A stretch of 64,000 nucleotides of DNA from Streptococcus pluranimalium (lineage in GTDB: Bacteria; Bacillota; Bacilli; Lactobacillales; Streptococcaceae), in the NCBI RefSeq assembly GCF_002953735.1, contig NZ_CP025536.1, positions 874,001 through 938,000 on the forward strand, in the 5' to 3' direction. The stretch's first letter is position 1. Every line of letters begins with the position of its first letter. The translations under genes were made by a program, and so were the position numbers. Shown one piece after another: positions 37,120 to 45,996 of the stretch. The notes beneath the pieces are model-generated. The model was not told where the DNA came from, searched no databases, and was given only the letters and a program-made list of their open reading frames with translations.

Positions 37120-37147
37120 AGGGCGTTTTCTAACGCTCTTTTTTTGT
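37120..37147 (+). terminator. guaC terminator
   Basis: AGGGCGTT and AACGCTCT pair around TTCT with one G-U pair, followed by TTTTTTT. Confidence 0.85.
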
Positions 37148-37269
37148 TTTTAACTAGGCAAATGCTGTAAAAAATGATAGGATAATTAGCATAATTATTA
37201 CTGTTTACTTGATTGAATTAAAGAAGTCGCTTTATTAGTATAAATTAAGTATCATAAGAAAGGAAAAGC

Positions 37270-37851
37270 ATGCAGTTATTAGAAGAACGTATTTTAAAAG
37301 ATGGTCAGATTTTAGGAGATAATATCCTTAAAGTCGATTCTTTTTTAACGCACCAGGTGGATTATAAATTGATGAAAGCTATCGGAAAAGTGTTCGCAGA
37401 AGCTTACAAAGAAGCTGGTATTACCAAGGTGGTTACTATCGAGGCATCAGGTATTGCTCCGGCAGCTTATGCCGCTGAAGCGCTTGATGTGCCAATGATT
37501 TTTGCCAAAAAACATAAAAATATTACCATGACAGAGGGGATCTTAACAGCTGAAGTTTATTCTTTTACCAAACAGGTGACCTCAACCGTTTCCATTGCAG
37601 GGAAATTTTTGGATAAAGACGATAAGGTTTTAATCGTCGATGATTTCCTTGCTAATGGACAAGCTGCTAAAGGCCTGATTGAAATCATTGAACAGGCTGG
37701 TGCAGCTGTTGAAGGTGTTGGTATTGTGATTGAAAAATCTTTCCAAGATGGACGCCAATTGATTGAAGATATGGGGGTTAAGGTTACGTCACTAGCTCGC
37801 ATTGCTAAGTTTGAAGATGGTAAGTTGGTATTTGCCCAAGCAGATGCTTAA
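37270..37851 (+). CDS. xpt: Xanthine phosphoribosyltransferase
   Basis: The 193-residue salvage enzyme joins xanthine to PRPP to give XMP. The PRPP-binding motif [14 protein letters not shown] is near residues 122-135, and [18 protein letters not shown] near 58-75 forms the base side of the pocket. AAAGGAAAAG precedes ATG 37270. No purine riboswitch is visible before it, and the xanthine permease gene pbuX, which often follows xpt, is missing here. Confidence 0.95.
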   Translation: MQLLEERILKDGQILGDNILKVDSFLTHQVDYKLMKAIGKVFAEAYKEAGITKVVTIEASGIAPAAYAAEALDVPMIFAKKHKNITMTEGILTAEVYSFTKQVTSTVSIAGKFLDKDDKVLIVDDFLANGQAAKGLIEIIEQAGAAVEGVGIVIEKSFQDGRQLIEDMGVKVTSLARIAKFEDGKLVFAQADA

Positions 37852-37859
37852 TCAGTTAG

Positions 37860-37892
37860 AATGGCTAGATTTCTTATCTAGCTATTTTATTT
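37860..37892 (+). terminator. xpt terminator
   Basis: AATGGCTAGAT and ATCTAGCTATT pair around TTCTT, followed by TTATTTTT. Confidence 0.8.
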
Positions 37893-37948
37893 TTAACTTA
37901 ATTTACGTTATAATAGTAAGGATTGAATTGACAATGTAGAGGATTATT

Positions 37949-39490
37949 ATGAGTATTTTAGAAGTTAAGAATCTAAGTCACGGTTTTGGTGATCGTGCTA
38001 TTTTTGAAAATGTATCGTTTCGTCTCTTAAAGGGGGAGCATATTGGACTTGTTGGTGCTAATGGTGAGGGAAAATCAACTTTCATGAGTATCGTGACAGG
38101 GCATTTGCAACCTGATGAGGGCAAAATTGAATGGTCAAAATATGTCACAGCTGGTTATTTGGATCAGCATACTGTTCTTGAAGCAGGTCAATCCGTTCGT
38201 GATGTTTTGAGAACAGCCTTCGATGATCTCTTCAAAACAGAAGCCCGTATCAATGACATTTATATGTCTATGGCTGACGAGGGAGCTGATGTTGATTCTC
38301 TTATGGAAGAAGTTGGGGAGTTGCAAGATCGCTTAGAGTCTCGTGATTTTTACACTTTGGATGCTAAGATTGACGAAGTAGCTCGAGCGCTAGGTGTCAT
38401 GGATTTTGGGATGGATTCTGATGTGACAGAGCTTTCAGGAGGGCAACGAACTAAGGTTCTTTTGGCAAAACTTCTTCTTGAAAAACCAGATATTTTGTTG
38501 CTTGATGAGCCGACCAACTATTTGGATGCCGAACATATTGACTGGCTCAAGCGTTATTTGCAGAATTACGAAAATGCTTTCGTGCTTATTTCTCATGATA
38601 TCCCATTCCTTAACGATGTGATTAACATTGTCTATCATGTTGAAAATCAGGATTTAGTGCGTTATTCTGGTGATTATTATCAATTCCAGGAAGTTCATGC
38701 TATGAAAAAAGCGCAAAAAGAAGCAGCTTACGAACGTCAACAAAAAGAAATCGCTGACTTACAGGATTTTGTTCAACGAAATAAAGCGCGTGTGGCAACC
38801 CGTAACATGGCCATGTCTCGCCAGAAGAAGTTGGATAAGATGGATTTGATTGAGCTTGATAAGGAAAAACCAAAACCAGAATTTCATTTCAAGGAATCTC
38901 GCACACCAAGTCGTTTTATCTTCCAAACCAAGGATTTAGTGATCGGTTATGATCGTCCGCTGACCAGAAAGCCTTTAAATCTAACTTTTGAACGTAATCA
39001 AAAGGTTGCTATCACAGGAGCTAATGGTATCGGGAAAACAACACTTTTAAAGAGTCTTTTAGGGCAAATTAATCCTCTTGAAGGATCTGTTGAAACAGGT
39101 GATTTCTTAGAAATTGGTTACTTTGAGCAAGAAGTTGCTGGTGGCAATCGTCAAACGCCATTAGAAGCGGTTTGGGATGCCTTTCCTGCGCTTAACCAAG
39201 CTGAAGTTCGTGCAGCTTTAGCCAAGTGTGGTTTGACATCAAAACATATTGAAAGTCAAATTCAAGTCCTATCAGGCGGAGAACAAGCCAAAGTACGTTT
39301 TTGTCTGCTCATGAATCGTGAAAACAACGTTCTTATTCTTGACGAGCCAACCAATCATTTGGATGCAGATGCAAAAACCGAGCTAAGTCGAGCTTTACAA
39401 GCTTACAAAGGATCAATTCTCATGGTCTGTCACGAACCTGAATTTTATCATGGTTGGACAGAAGTCTGGGATTTTAATGAAATGATTTAA
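37949..39490 (+). CDS. ABC-F family ATPase
   Basis: The 513-residue cytosolic protein has two ABC ATPase domains and no membrane part, as in ABC-F proteins that act on ribosomes. Domain 1 has Walker A GANGEGKST near residue 36, signature LSGGQRTK near 160 and Walker B DILLLDEPTN; domain 2 has GANGIGKTT near 358, LSGGEQAKVR near 440 and VLILDEPTN near 462. The charged linker between them (about residues 245-310) enters the ribosomal E-site region in relatives. It resembles the YkpA/YbiT group of housekeeping members rather than known antibiotic-resistance types. Confidence 0.9.
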   Translation: MSILEVKNLSHGFGDRAIFENVSFRLLKGEHIGLVGANGEGKSTFMSIVTGHLQPDEGKIEWSKYVTAGYLDQHTVLEAGQSVRDVLRTAFDDLFKTEARINDIYMSMADEGADVDSLMEEVGELQDRLESRDFYTLDAKIDEVARALGVMDFGMDSDVTELSGGQRTKVLLAKLLLEKPDILLLDEPTNYLDAEHIDWLKRYLQNYENAFVLISHDIPFLNDVINIVYHVENQDLVRYSGDYYQFQEVHAMKKAQKEAAYERQQKEIADLQDFVQRNKARVATRNMAMSRQKKLDKMDLIELDKEKPKPEFHFKESRTPSRFIFQTKDLVIGYDRPLTRKPLNLTFERNQKVAITGANGIGKTTLLKSLLGQINPLEGSVETGDFLEIGYFEQEVAGGNRQTPLEAVWDAFPALNQAEVRAALAKCGLTSKHIESQIQVLSGGEQAKVRFCLLMNRENNVLILDEPTNHLDADAKTELSRALQAYKGSILMVCHEPEFYHGWTEVWDFNEMI

Positions 39491-39491
39491 G

Positions 39492-39526
39492 AAAAAAGTC
39501 GTCTTCGTGTTGAAGATGGCTTTTTT
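39492..39526 (+). terminator. ABC-F gene terminator
   Basis: AAAAAGTCGTCTTC pairs with GAAGATGGCTTTTTT around GTGTT, with one G-U pair. Confidence 0.85.
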
Positions 39527-39654
39527 GATACATTTAAGAAAGTCTTTAGAGTTGGTGAAAATAATAGGATAACAAACTATAAACAAATTATTACGAATAT
39601 AAAGATGACAGTTAATTAAAATATTTCATTTGTATTACATATGTTACAAATATA

Positions 39655-39683
39655 TTTGACAAATGACAAATTGAAGATTATAA
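39655..39683 (+). promoter_or_regulatory. Consensus promoter of the secreted M15 peptidase
   Basis: TTGACA (39655-39660) and TATAAT (39678-39683) with a 17-base spacer, a perfect match to both consensus boxes and the strongest promoter in the window. Confidence 0.85.
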
Positions 39684-39717
39684 TGAAGGTGAAAAATAAG
39701 GAAATGAGGATGAGGAT

Positions 39718-42093
39718 ATGACAAAATCTTTTGTTACCAATCAAAAACAACGTTTTTCAATTCGAAAGTATTCTATTGGAGCTGCATCAGTTCTTGTAGG
39801 AGTGACTTTGGTTTGTGCTGGTCAGGTTTCAGCTGACGATAGTTTAGTTCCAAATGTGGTAGTTAGGGATGACAATCAGATTGTGAATTTAAGTAACAAA
39901 GGAGCTTTAATATCATCTTCTGAAATCCCTTCTTCTGATAGTATGAGCCAAGTCTTTATGACTTCGGAGCCTATGCTTTCTTCGGAAGTTCTGCCTTCTT
40001 CTCAAGTTCTTTCTGAATTGTCAATGACAGCTAGCAGTGAAGTAAGGAGTCAAGAAGTTGTTTCATCACACGTTTTATCTGAAAATGTCGTAGAGATTAG
40101 CGAGTCAACAGTAACTTCTGAATCAACCTCAGCCAGTCAAGCAGCTTCAGAAGCTATGGCAGAAGAAGTTGTGATACCAAGTCTTCCCAAACAGGGGACT
40201 TACATCTATCCAGAACGCACAGAAGTTCGTAATGAGCCAAAATTGTCAGCGCCAGTCCAATTTTATGTCAACAAGGGCGACAAGGTGTACTATGATAATC
40301 TTGTGATCAAGGATGGTACCAACTGGTTGACTTACCTTTCTTATAGTGGGGTTAGACGTTATGCCCCTATTGGTAAGGTAACGGTTAATCCTCCTAAAAC
40401 AGACACGAAAGATATTGACGAGGAGACAAAACCCAGTCAGTCTCTTCCGAAAAGTGGCACTTATCGTTTCACTGAAGAAGTTGCTGTGAAAAACACCCCT
40501 AAGGCTACTGCCAAGACAGAATTTACCTTTGCTAAAGGTGAGTCTATCCATTATGATCAAACCTTGATTGCAGATCAGGTGCAATGGTTGTCTTATGTCA
40601 GTTACAGTGGTGTCCGCCGTTATGTCGCCCTCTCAAAGGTTCAGGATGTCCCAGTGAAAACACCAGAGGCTACTCCGAAACCAACGCCAACTAAGGAAGA
40701 AGAAGCAAAAGCCATTGCCAAATCAGGAACTTATACCTTTACTCAGGACAGTGCTATCAAGAACAAGCCTGAAGTAGCCGCTAAGACAGAGTTTATTTAT
40801 CGCAAAGGTGATAAGGTTAACTATGATCGCTACCTTGAAAATGACGGTCATCACTGGTTATCTTATGTTAGTTATAGCGGTATTCGTCGCTATGTGGATT
40901 TAGGCAAAATTAAAGGAACTACTGACAAACTAAGTCCGAAACCAACTAAGGAAGTAACACCGACAAGTAGTGTCAAGCTTTATGGTCGCATGGCTGTCAC
41001 AGATATCTCAAGTGCTGGTTTCACTATTACCATTTCAGAAGTAGCTTCTCCAAATACTATCCAGTCAATTAAAGTTCCTGTTTGGTCAGATCAAGGTGGT
41101 CAGGATGATTTGGTCTGGTATAAGGCACAGAAACAAGGGGACGATACTTACAAGGTGGAGGTTGCTACTAAAAATCACAAAGATAATACTGGCGATTATC
41201 ATGTCCATCTCTATTATGATTATGGAAATAGTCAATTGAAAGGGATTTTATCAACGAAGGTTACATTGCCAGCAAAAGCAGTAGTGACTCCGACAGCTAC
41301 AAATTCTTCAAAGCAAAAGGTTACCTTTAATGGTTCATACTATAGCGTGGCTGGAAAATATGATGAGGTTATCGTCGTTAATAAAAAATACCCACTATCT
41401 GCTCAGTACAATCCAGGTGAGAATCCGACTGCTAAGGCCGCTTTCATCAAACTGCGTGATGATATGATTGCAAAAGGTTACAATGTCGGCTATGGTTACA
41501 GTGGTTTTAGAAGCTACAATACACAAGCTGGATTATATCAATCATATGTCAGACGTGATGGACAAGAGGCAGCGGATCGCTATTCAGCAAGGCCAGGTTA
41601 CAGTGAACACCAAACAGGATTGGCTTTTGACCTAACAGATAAAAATGGTCGACTTCTGGAAGATAAGGCTGCTAGTACTTGGCTTCAACAACATGCTCAT
41701 GAATATGGCTTTGTTGTCCGTTATCAACCAGGTAAAGAAGCTGTGACGGGCTTTATGCAAGAAGTTTGGCATCTTCGCTATATTGGAAAAGAAGCTAAGG
41801 ATATTCATAATTCAGGGTTATCACTTGAAGAGTACTACGGTTTCCAAGGTGGTGACTATGGCAGTGTAAAACCCAATACTGGATCACGTCAGACAAACTT
41901 ACCTTCGCAAGGGACTTACACCTTTAAGAAACGTACTTCTATCAAGGGTGAGCCAAAATTATCAAGTCCAGAATTAGCTTACTATAACGCTGGTTCAACG
42001 GTTAACTATGATAAAGTAGTGAGTTCAGATGGATATCAATGGTTATCTTATGTTAGCTTTAGCGGTTTAAGAAGGTATGTAGCTATTACTTAA
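39718..42093 (+). CDS. Secreted M15B D-Ala-D-Ala carboxypeptidase with SH3-like repeats
   Basis: The 791-residue surface protein begins with a YSIRK-type signal peptide (RFSIRKYSIGAASVLVG, cut near residue 40). A Ser-rich stretch (about 60-150) follows. Three SH3-like repeats of about 65 residues (ending in YVSYSGVRRYV-type motifs) lie at about 158-225, 242-308 and 337-402, then a GBS Bsp-like domain (about 420-520). The peptidase domain (about 535-710) has SEHQTGLAFDL and EVWHLRYIG, the zinc and catalytic segments of M15B (VanY/DacB) enzymes. A fourth SH3-like repeat ends the protein. No LPXTG signal exists, so the repeats probably hold it on the cell wall. Confidence 0.85.
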   Translation: MTKSFVTNQKQRFSIRKYSIGAASVLVGVTLVCAGQVSADDSLVPNVVVRDDNQIVNLSNKGALISSSEIPSSDSMSQVFMTSEPMLSSEVLPSSQVLSELSMTASSEVRSQEVVSSHVLSENVVEISESTVTSESTSASQAASEAMAEEVVIPSLPKQGTYIYPERTEVRNEPKLSAPVQFYVNKGDKVYYDNLVIKDGTNWLTYLSYSGVRRYAPIGKVTVNPPKTDTKDIDEETKPSQSLPKSGTYRFTEEVAVKNTPKATAKTEFTFAKGESIHYDQTLIADQVQWLSYVSYSGVRRYVALSKVQDVPVKTPEATPKPTPTKEEEAKAIAKSGTYTFTQDSAIKNKPEVAAKTEFIYRKGDKVNYDRYLENDGHHWLSYVSYSGIRRYVDLGKIKGTTDKLSPKPTKEVTPTSSVKLYGRMAVTDISSAGFTITISEVASPNTIQSIKVPVWSDQGGQDDLVWYKAQKQGDDTYKVEVATKNHKDNTGDYHVHLYYDYGNSQLKGILSTKVTLPAKAVVTPTATNSSKQKVTFNGSYYSVAGKYDEVIVVNKKYPLSAQYNPGENPTAKAAFIKLRDDMIAKGYNVGYGYSGFRSYNTQAGLYQSYVRRDGQEAADRYSARPGYSEHQTGLAFDLTDKNGRLLEDKAASTWLQQHAHEYGFVVRYQPGKEAVTGFMQEVWHLRYIGKEAKDIHNSGLSLEEYYGFQGGDYGSVKPNTGSRQTNLPSQGTYTFKKRTSIKGEPKLSSPELAYYNAGSTVNYDKVVSSDGYQWLSYVSFSGLRRYVAIT

Positions 42094-42118
42094 TCTGAAT
42101 GATGGTGTATGAAAAAAA

Positions 42119-42169
42119 TAAAAAAGGTGTTGTTGGCTAATCTTGAATGGTTACTGATGATGCCTTTTT
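42119..42169 (+). terminator. Possible terminator after the M15 peptidase
   Basis: AAAAAAGG and CCTTTTT enclose an imperfectly paired loop. The pairing in the middle is weak. Confidence 0.35.
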
Positions 42170-42273
42170 GTTTCAGTGATTGTATCAAAAAATTGAATGC
42201 CTTAGGATAAAAACGACCATTCAGGACGTTTGAATGACTGTTTAGGATTTCAAGGTTCATCGTTTAATTGATG

Positions 42274-42282
42274 TGGTATACT
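42274..42282 (+). promoter_or_regulatory. Promoter of the CPBP gene
   Basis: TGGTATACT is an extended -10 element about 95 bases before the start codon. Confidence 0.5.
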
Positions 42283-42378
42283 GACCATATTGTTAACTCG
42301 TATTTGATGATAGTGACATAAATAGTAACTTAAAAAATAATGGGTTTAACACAAATAATATTCAAAAGGAGTTTTAAA

Positions 42379-43086
42379 ATGTCTTTAGTGAAACGCATTT
42401 TTAAGTTTATTGGTTTAGTTCTCTTGGTGCTTGTACTCAATTTGACACCTATGATTTTAATTGGTAATCAGGACAAGACACCAGTTAGTCTGCAGTGGCT
42501 TTTTAGTATTTTGTATCTTATAGTTGCTTTTTTGATTATCTGGCAGGTTTGGAAGGCTTATGTAGAAAAAGAATCTTACATGATTACAGGAAGACCATTC
42601 ACTTGGGAGCGATTTGGAATGGCACTCTTATTTTTTCTTGCGACACGTGTTGTTGCATTTTTAGGGACATTGTTATTACAAAAAGTGACTGGCAATATGA
42701 TGTCAGCTAATGATGCTGCTTTGCAAGCCACAGCTAGTGATTTGAAACACATGTTTCCTATGTATTTTGTAGCCTTTCACGTCATGATTGCCTTTTTTGC
42801 ACCAGTTTTAGAGGAGTTGACTTTTAGAGGATTTTTCAGTCGTTATTTCTTTAAAGCAGATAATAAATGGGCGAAATGTCTGGTTAGTTCCTTGATATTT
42901 GCCCTATTACACGCGGTTATGCCTCTAGAGATTATTATTTACTTAGCACTTGGCAGTATTTTCTTTTTCGCCTTCAATCGTGAGGGCAATATTCGAGATT
43001 CCATTGGTGTTCATATATTAAATAATGGCTTGATTGTTCTTGTATCAGTTGTTAACTACATTCTTTTGTTAATGGGTATTATTTGA
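42379..43086 (+). CDS. CPBP-family intramembrane metalloprotease
   Basis: The 235-residue membrane protein belongs to the CAAX-protease/bacteriocin-processing (Abi) family. Motif 1 EELTFRGFFSRYFF lies near residue 152-165 with the two glutamates and arginine, and motif 2 FALLHAV near residue 187; these form the metal site. Six to seven hydrophobic segments cover the rest. The start is ATG 42379 after AAAAGGAG. No bacteriocin genes are beside it, so the substrate is unknown. Confidence 0.85.
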   Translation: MSLVKRIFKFIGLVLLVLVLNLTPMILIGNQDKTPVSLQWLFSILYLIVAFLIIWQVWKAYVEKESYMITGRPFTWERFGMALLFFLATRVVAFLGTLLLQKVTGNMMSANDAALQATASDLKHMFPMYFVAFHVMIAFFAPVLEELTFRGFFSRYFFKADNKWAKCLVSSLIFALLHAVMPLEIIIYLALGSIFFFAFNREGNIRDSIGVHILNNGLIVLVSVVNYILLLMGII

Positions 43087-43253
43087 TTTTTGATAGTATT
43101 TCCATAGAGACGAGAATTATTTAATTATTCATCAAATAAGTTTTCTTGTTAGAAAGCTTATTTTTTATGCCAACGACCTACGACCTGTTCTGATTTCATG
43201 GTATAATAATATAGATTATCGTATTCAGATGGTAAGTGTTTATGAGGGATGTT

Positions 43254-43676
43254 ATGGCTAAGTTTGCACCGACAGGTCAATCTGTTGAGGAGCTGATTTC
43301 TAGTTTGAAGACTAATCGTCAACAGGATGAGGCTCGTCAACTGTTGGGATTATATCAAAAAGTCAGTCAAGAGGAAGCAGTGGTTTGGTATCCTGGGATT
43401 ATTGGTTTTGGCAACTATCATTATCGTTATGAGACGGGTCATGAAGGTGATTCACCTCAGTTGTCTTTTGCTCCAAGACAGGCGAAAATCACTCTTTACA
43501 TTGATCAGGATTTACCTAATCGAGCTAGTCGTTTGGAAAATTTAGGTAAGTACAAAACAGCGGTTGGCTGTGTCTATGTCAATAAATTGGCTGATATACA
43601 CCTTGATGTTTTGGAAGATATCTTGACCTTATCACTGGAGCATTTGAATAAAAAAATTGAAACAGAAAAGGAATAA
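43254..43676 (+). CDS. DUF1801 (YdhG-like) protein
   Basis: The 140-residue protein matches the DUF1801 family: FGNYHYRYETGHEGDSPQLSFAPRQAKITLYI near residues 50-81 is the family core. Function is not established. GAGGG lies eight bases before ATG 43254; upstream ATG 43242 and GTG 43236 are possible but less well placed. It is the last intact core gene before the decayed island. Confidence 0.75.
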   Translation: MAKFAPTGQSVEELISSLKTNRQQDEARQLLGLYQKVSQEEAVVWYPGIIGFGNYHYRYETGHEGDSPQLSFAPRQAKITLYIDQDLPNRASRLENLGKYKTAVGCVYVNKLADIHLDVLEDILTLSLEHLNKKIETEKE

Positions 43677-43721
43677 GAAATGGCTACTATTCAATGGTTG
43701 AATGGGAGCCATGTGGAATTG

Positions 43722-43777
43722 AAAAATCAAAAAATGAGAAATATAGCCCAAAAGCCTTGACTTATCAGGGCTTTTCC
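43722..43777. other. Hairpin after the DUF1801 gene
   Basis: AAAAGCC (43749-43755) and GGGCTTTT pair around TTGACTTATCA and lead into TCCTATTTT; this can end the DUF1801 transcript. Upstream, a 26-codon frame from ATG 43681 has only a weak ribosome site and is probably not a gene. Confidence 0.5.
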
Positions 43778-43837
43778 TATTTTAATTTTTGTTAAGTAAC
43801 TTTAGTGTTAAGCAATAATACGCAAAAATAATCAATT

Positions 43838-43861
43838 TTTGGTGCCTAGTTTGGTGCCTAG
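43838..43861. repeat. Tandem 12-base repeat, possible attachment end
   Basis: TTTGGTGCCTAG occurs twice without a gap. Read on the minus strand it encodes LGTKLGTKN and a stop, a tail resembling the C-terminus of phage/ICE tyrosine integrases. Confidence 0.4.
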
Positions 43862-43864
43862 AAT

Positions 43865-43901
43865 TTTACGAGAACATTTTAATAAGTGTTCTCGCTTTTT
43901 T
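43865..43901 (+). terminator. Hairpin at the left island edge
   Basis: GAGAACA and TGTTCTC pair around TTTTAATAAG and are followed by GCTTTTTT. Confidence 0.7.
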
Positions 43902-43920
43902 ATTTTCAGGAGGAAAATCA

Positions 43921-44093
43921 TGCAAAAGAATGAACAGTCATCACGACAAATTGTGATGTGTCATCTCATGGCTATCATAGGAATCGATATTGAGAAAGCA
44001 AAGGGGATAGTTGCTGAAATGGAGGAGAAAGAACTCATTCAATTTGATGAGTTGGGAAATGTTGGTCTGTTAGTCTTGGAGGGACAATCATAA
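43921..44093 (+). CDS. Small ICE protein preceding RepA
   Basis: The 57-residue protein starts at ATG 43921 with a strong AGGAGG seven bases upstream. It is acidic and helical (AIIGIDIEKAKGIVAEMEEKELIQFDELG). Small genes of this type precede the replication initiator in some streptococcal ICEs, and here a RepA-like stub follows immediately. I do not know its function. Confidence 0.5.
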
Positions 44094-44094
44094 A

Positions 44095-44229
44095 ATGTAT
44101 CACAGCAGATCACATCAAACGTCAGAGCGTTACTATAAGCTCCCAAAACTCTTGTTTGAGAGTGAACGCTACAAGGACATGAAACTTGAGGTTAAGGTTG
44201 CTTATGCTGTTCTAAAAGACCCTATTTAA
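44095..44229 (+). pseudogene. RepA-like replication initiator, truncated
   Basis: The 44-codon stub begins MYHSRSHQTSERYYKLPKLLF and continues to a KDMKLEVKVAYAVLKDP segment, the start of the RepA-like initiators of streptococcal ICEs and plasmids. It then stops at TAA 44227, where sequence from the lysin gene begins. Most of the initiator is therefore deleted. Confidence 0.6.
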
Positions 44230-45296
44230 TAGTCATAGTGGTCGAGTGACAGACGGTCAGAAAGTCCAAGCAGGGAAAGTGATTGGTCAAACCAAGGATG
44301 GTGCTGGTCTAAAAGCGACCAATCAAAAGGTTGACGATGATTCAGAGAAACTGGTCAGTAGAATCATCCATTAATCTCAAACGAGCTGAAGGGGACTACT
44401 TATCGCCTTCTGTTGGAGCAACGGATAGTTCTTGGGACGATGAGGGATGGTTGTCTCTAAATGGTCCAGCTATCTATAATGGCAGGTACCCGAATATTCT
44501 AAGACGTGGCTTGGGCTTAGAGTAGTGGACAGATACTGCAGATGGGTCACGCAGACATACCTTATTATTAGAGTATGCCAACCGAAAAAAGCAGAAGTGG
44601 TATGACTTAGGCTTACAACTGGATTTCATGCTCCATGGGGACAATCCTTACTACACCAACTGGTTAAAAGACTTTTTCAAAAACTCAGGAAGCCCAGCCA
44701 GTCTTGCCCAACTCTTTCTCATTTATTGGGAAGGAAATAGTGGTGATAAGCTCTTAGAACGTCAAACGAGAGCTACAGAGTGGTATTACCAAATTGAGAA
44801 AGGCTTTAACCAACTAAATGGTTGAACCGCCCAGAGTGATCCAAAAGCGCTGGAAGCGGTTCGAGGAGTCCTTTATGACAACTCCATTCCAGGTGGAGGT
44901 GACGGTATGGGTTATGCCTATGGGCAATGTACGTGGGGAGTTGCCGCTCGGATTAACCAATTGGGCTTGAAACTCAAAGGACGAAATGGTGAGAAAATCC
45001 CAATCATTAGTACCATGGGGAATGGTCAAGACTGGGTGGCAACAGCAGCACGCCTTGGTGGAGAAACAGGTAAGATACCAAAAGCAGGAGCGATTATTTC
45101 CTTTGCGGGAGGAGGTCATGGATCGCCAACAGAATACGGTCATGTCGCCTTTGTCGAGAAAGTTTACCCAGATGGATCTTTCCTTATCTCAGAAACGAAC
45201 TATAATGGCAATCCTAATTATACTTTCCGTAAGTTATCAGGAGTCGATGGTACGATTAGTTTTGCCTATACAATGAAACAGAAAACAATATGCTAA
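44230..45296 (+). pseudogene. ICE conjugation lysin (lysozyme plus CHAP), broken
   Basis: The remnant matches the large cell-wall hydrolase of streptococcal ICE transfer modules. Bases 44230-44330 hold a fragment in a different frame (VTDGQKVQAGKVIGQT), possibly an M23-like piece. From about 44331 one frame continues to 45296: a phage-tail-lysozyme-like domain (RAEGDYLSPSVGATDSSWDD to EKGF), then a CHAP domain with catalytic GQCTWGVAARI and GHVAFVEKV. TAG at 44523-44525 and TGA at 44823-44825 interrupt this frame. The CHAP part alone (from 44907) is intact but has no signal or ribosome site. The stop lies inside the AbiE operator. Confidence 0.75.
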
Positions 45297-45326
45297 CAAA
45301 TTAATAATTTGTTAGCATATTGTTTT
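45282..45326. promoter_or_regulatory. AbiEi operator IR1
   Basis: A perfect inverted repeat with 22-base arms and a one-base centre; the arm core is CAATATGCTAACA. It lies upstream of the abiE promoter. Confidence 0.8.
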
Positions 45327-45334
45327 GTTTGTGA

Positions 45335-45363
45335 TTGATTTTTCCTAAACAATATGCTAACAT
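45335..45363 (+). promoter_or_regulatory. abiE promoter
   Basis: TTGATT (45335-45340) and TAACAT (45358-45363) with a 17-base spacer and a TGC extension before the -10. The -10 lies inside IR2. Confidence 0.6.
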
Positions 45364-45392
45364 TGTAGTGAAATGTTAGCATATTGTTTAGG
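45344..45392. promoter_or_regulatory. AbiEi operator IR2
   Basis: A perfect inverted repeat with 21-base arms and a seven-base centre, sharing the CAATATGCTAACA core with IR1. It covers the -10 box and reaches the GGAGG ribosome site, so a bound antitoxin would block transcription. Confidence 0.8.
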
Positions 45393-45402
45393 AGGTGGTA
45401 AT

Positions 45403-45996
45403 GTGGATTTGTTAGAGAAACCTGTCTATAATTACATAAAAAAAAATCATGGCATTATAACTTTTCGTGATATGGAAGAGCTTAACTTTTCTTACCAACA
45501 ATTGAATCAATTGGTCTCAAAAGGTAAAGTGGAATCAATTGAAAGAGGGATTTATCATCTGCCTGATACCTATATTGATGATTTCTTTAGTTTACAGTAT
45601 CGTTTTCCAAAAGGAATTTATTCCTTAGAAACAGCACTATGGTTACATGGCCTTTCCCTCACTGTTCCATTTGAACCTGTGATGACTTTTCCTTTTGGGA
45701 CTAACACGAGGCTAATGAAAGAAGCTGGTGTTAAGCCGATTGTTGCTAGAAATCATCATGAAATCGGTATTATAAAACTAGAGCGACAGGCTGGACAGTT
45801 TATCTTAGTATATGATATGGAACGAACTTTGGTAGAGTGCTTGCGAACAACCTATCATGTTGATGTTCAAGTCATTGCTCCAGCGTTTCAAGCTTACTTT
45901 AAAAAAGGAGCTGTGAATTATGCCAAGTTGTACCACTATGCACAACTATTTAAAGTCACTGAAAAGCTACAATCTTATGTGGAGGTCTTGTCGTGA
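45403..45996 (+). CDS. abiEi: AbiEi antitoxin (type IV toxin-antitoxin)
   Basis: The 197-residue protein is the AbiEi family antitoxin and autorepressor. The start is GTG 45403 after GGAGGTGGT; the upstream ATG 45373 would start inside the operator. The N-terminal winged helix (about residues 1-60, ELNFSYQQLNQLVSKGKVESIERGIYHL) binds DNA, and the C-terminal domain (from PKGIYSLETALWLHGLS) counteracts the toxin. Family knowledge: it binds two inverted repeats before its own promoter, exactly what is seen here. It overlaps abiEii by four bases. Confidence 0.9.
   Translation: MDLLEKPVYNYIKKNHGIITFRDMEELNFSYQQLNQLVSKGKVESIERGIYHLPDTYIDDFFSLQYRFPKGIYSLETALWLHGLSLTVPFEPVMTFPFGTNTRLMKEAGVKPIVARNHHEIGIIKLERQAGQFILVYDMERTLVECLRTTYHVDVQVIAPAFQAYFKKGAVNYAKLYHYAQLFKVTEKLQSYVEVLS

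Noticed and set aside
37148-37269. Purine riboswitch before xpt
   Set aside because: No three-way junction pattern could be found.
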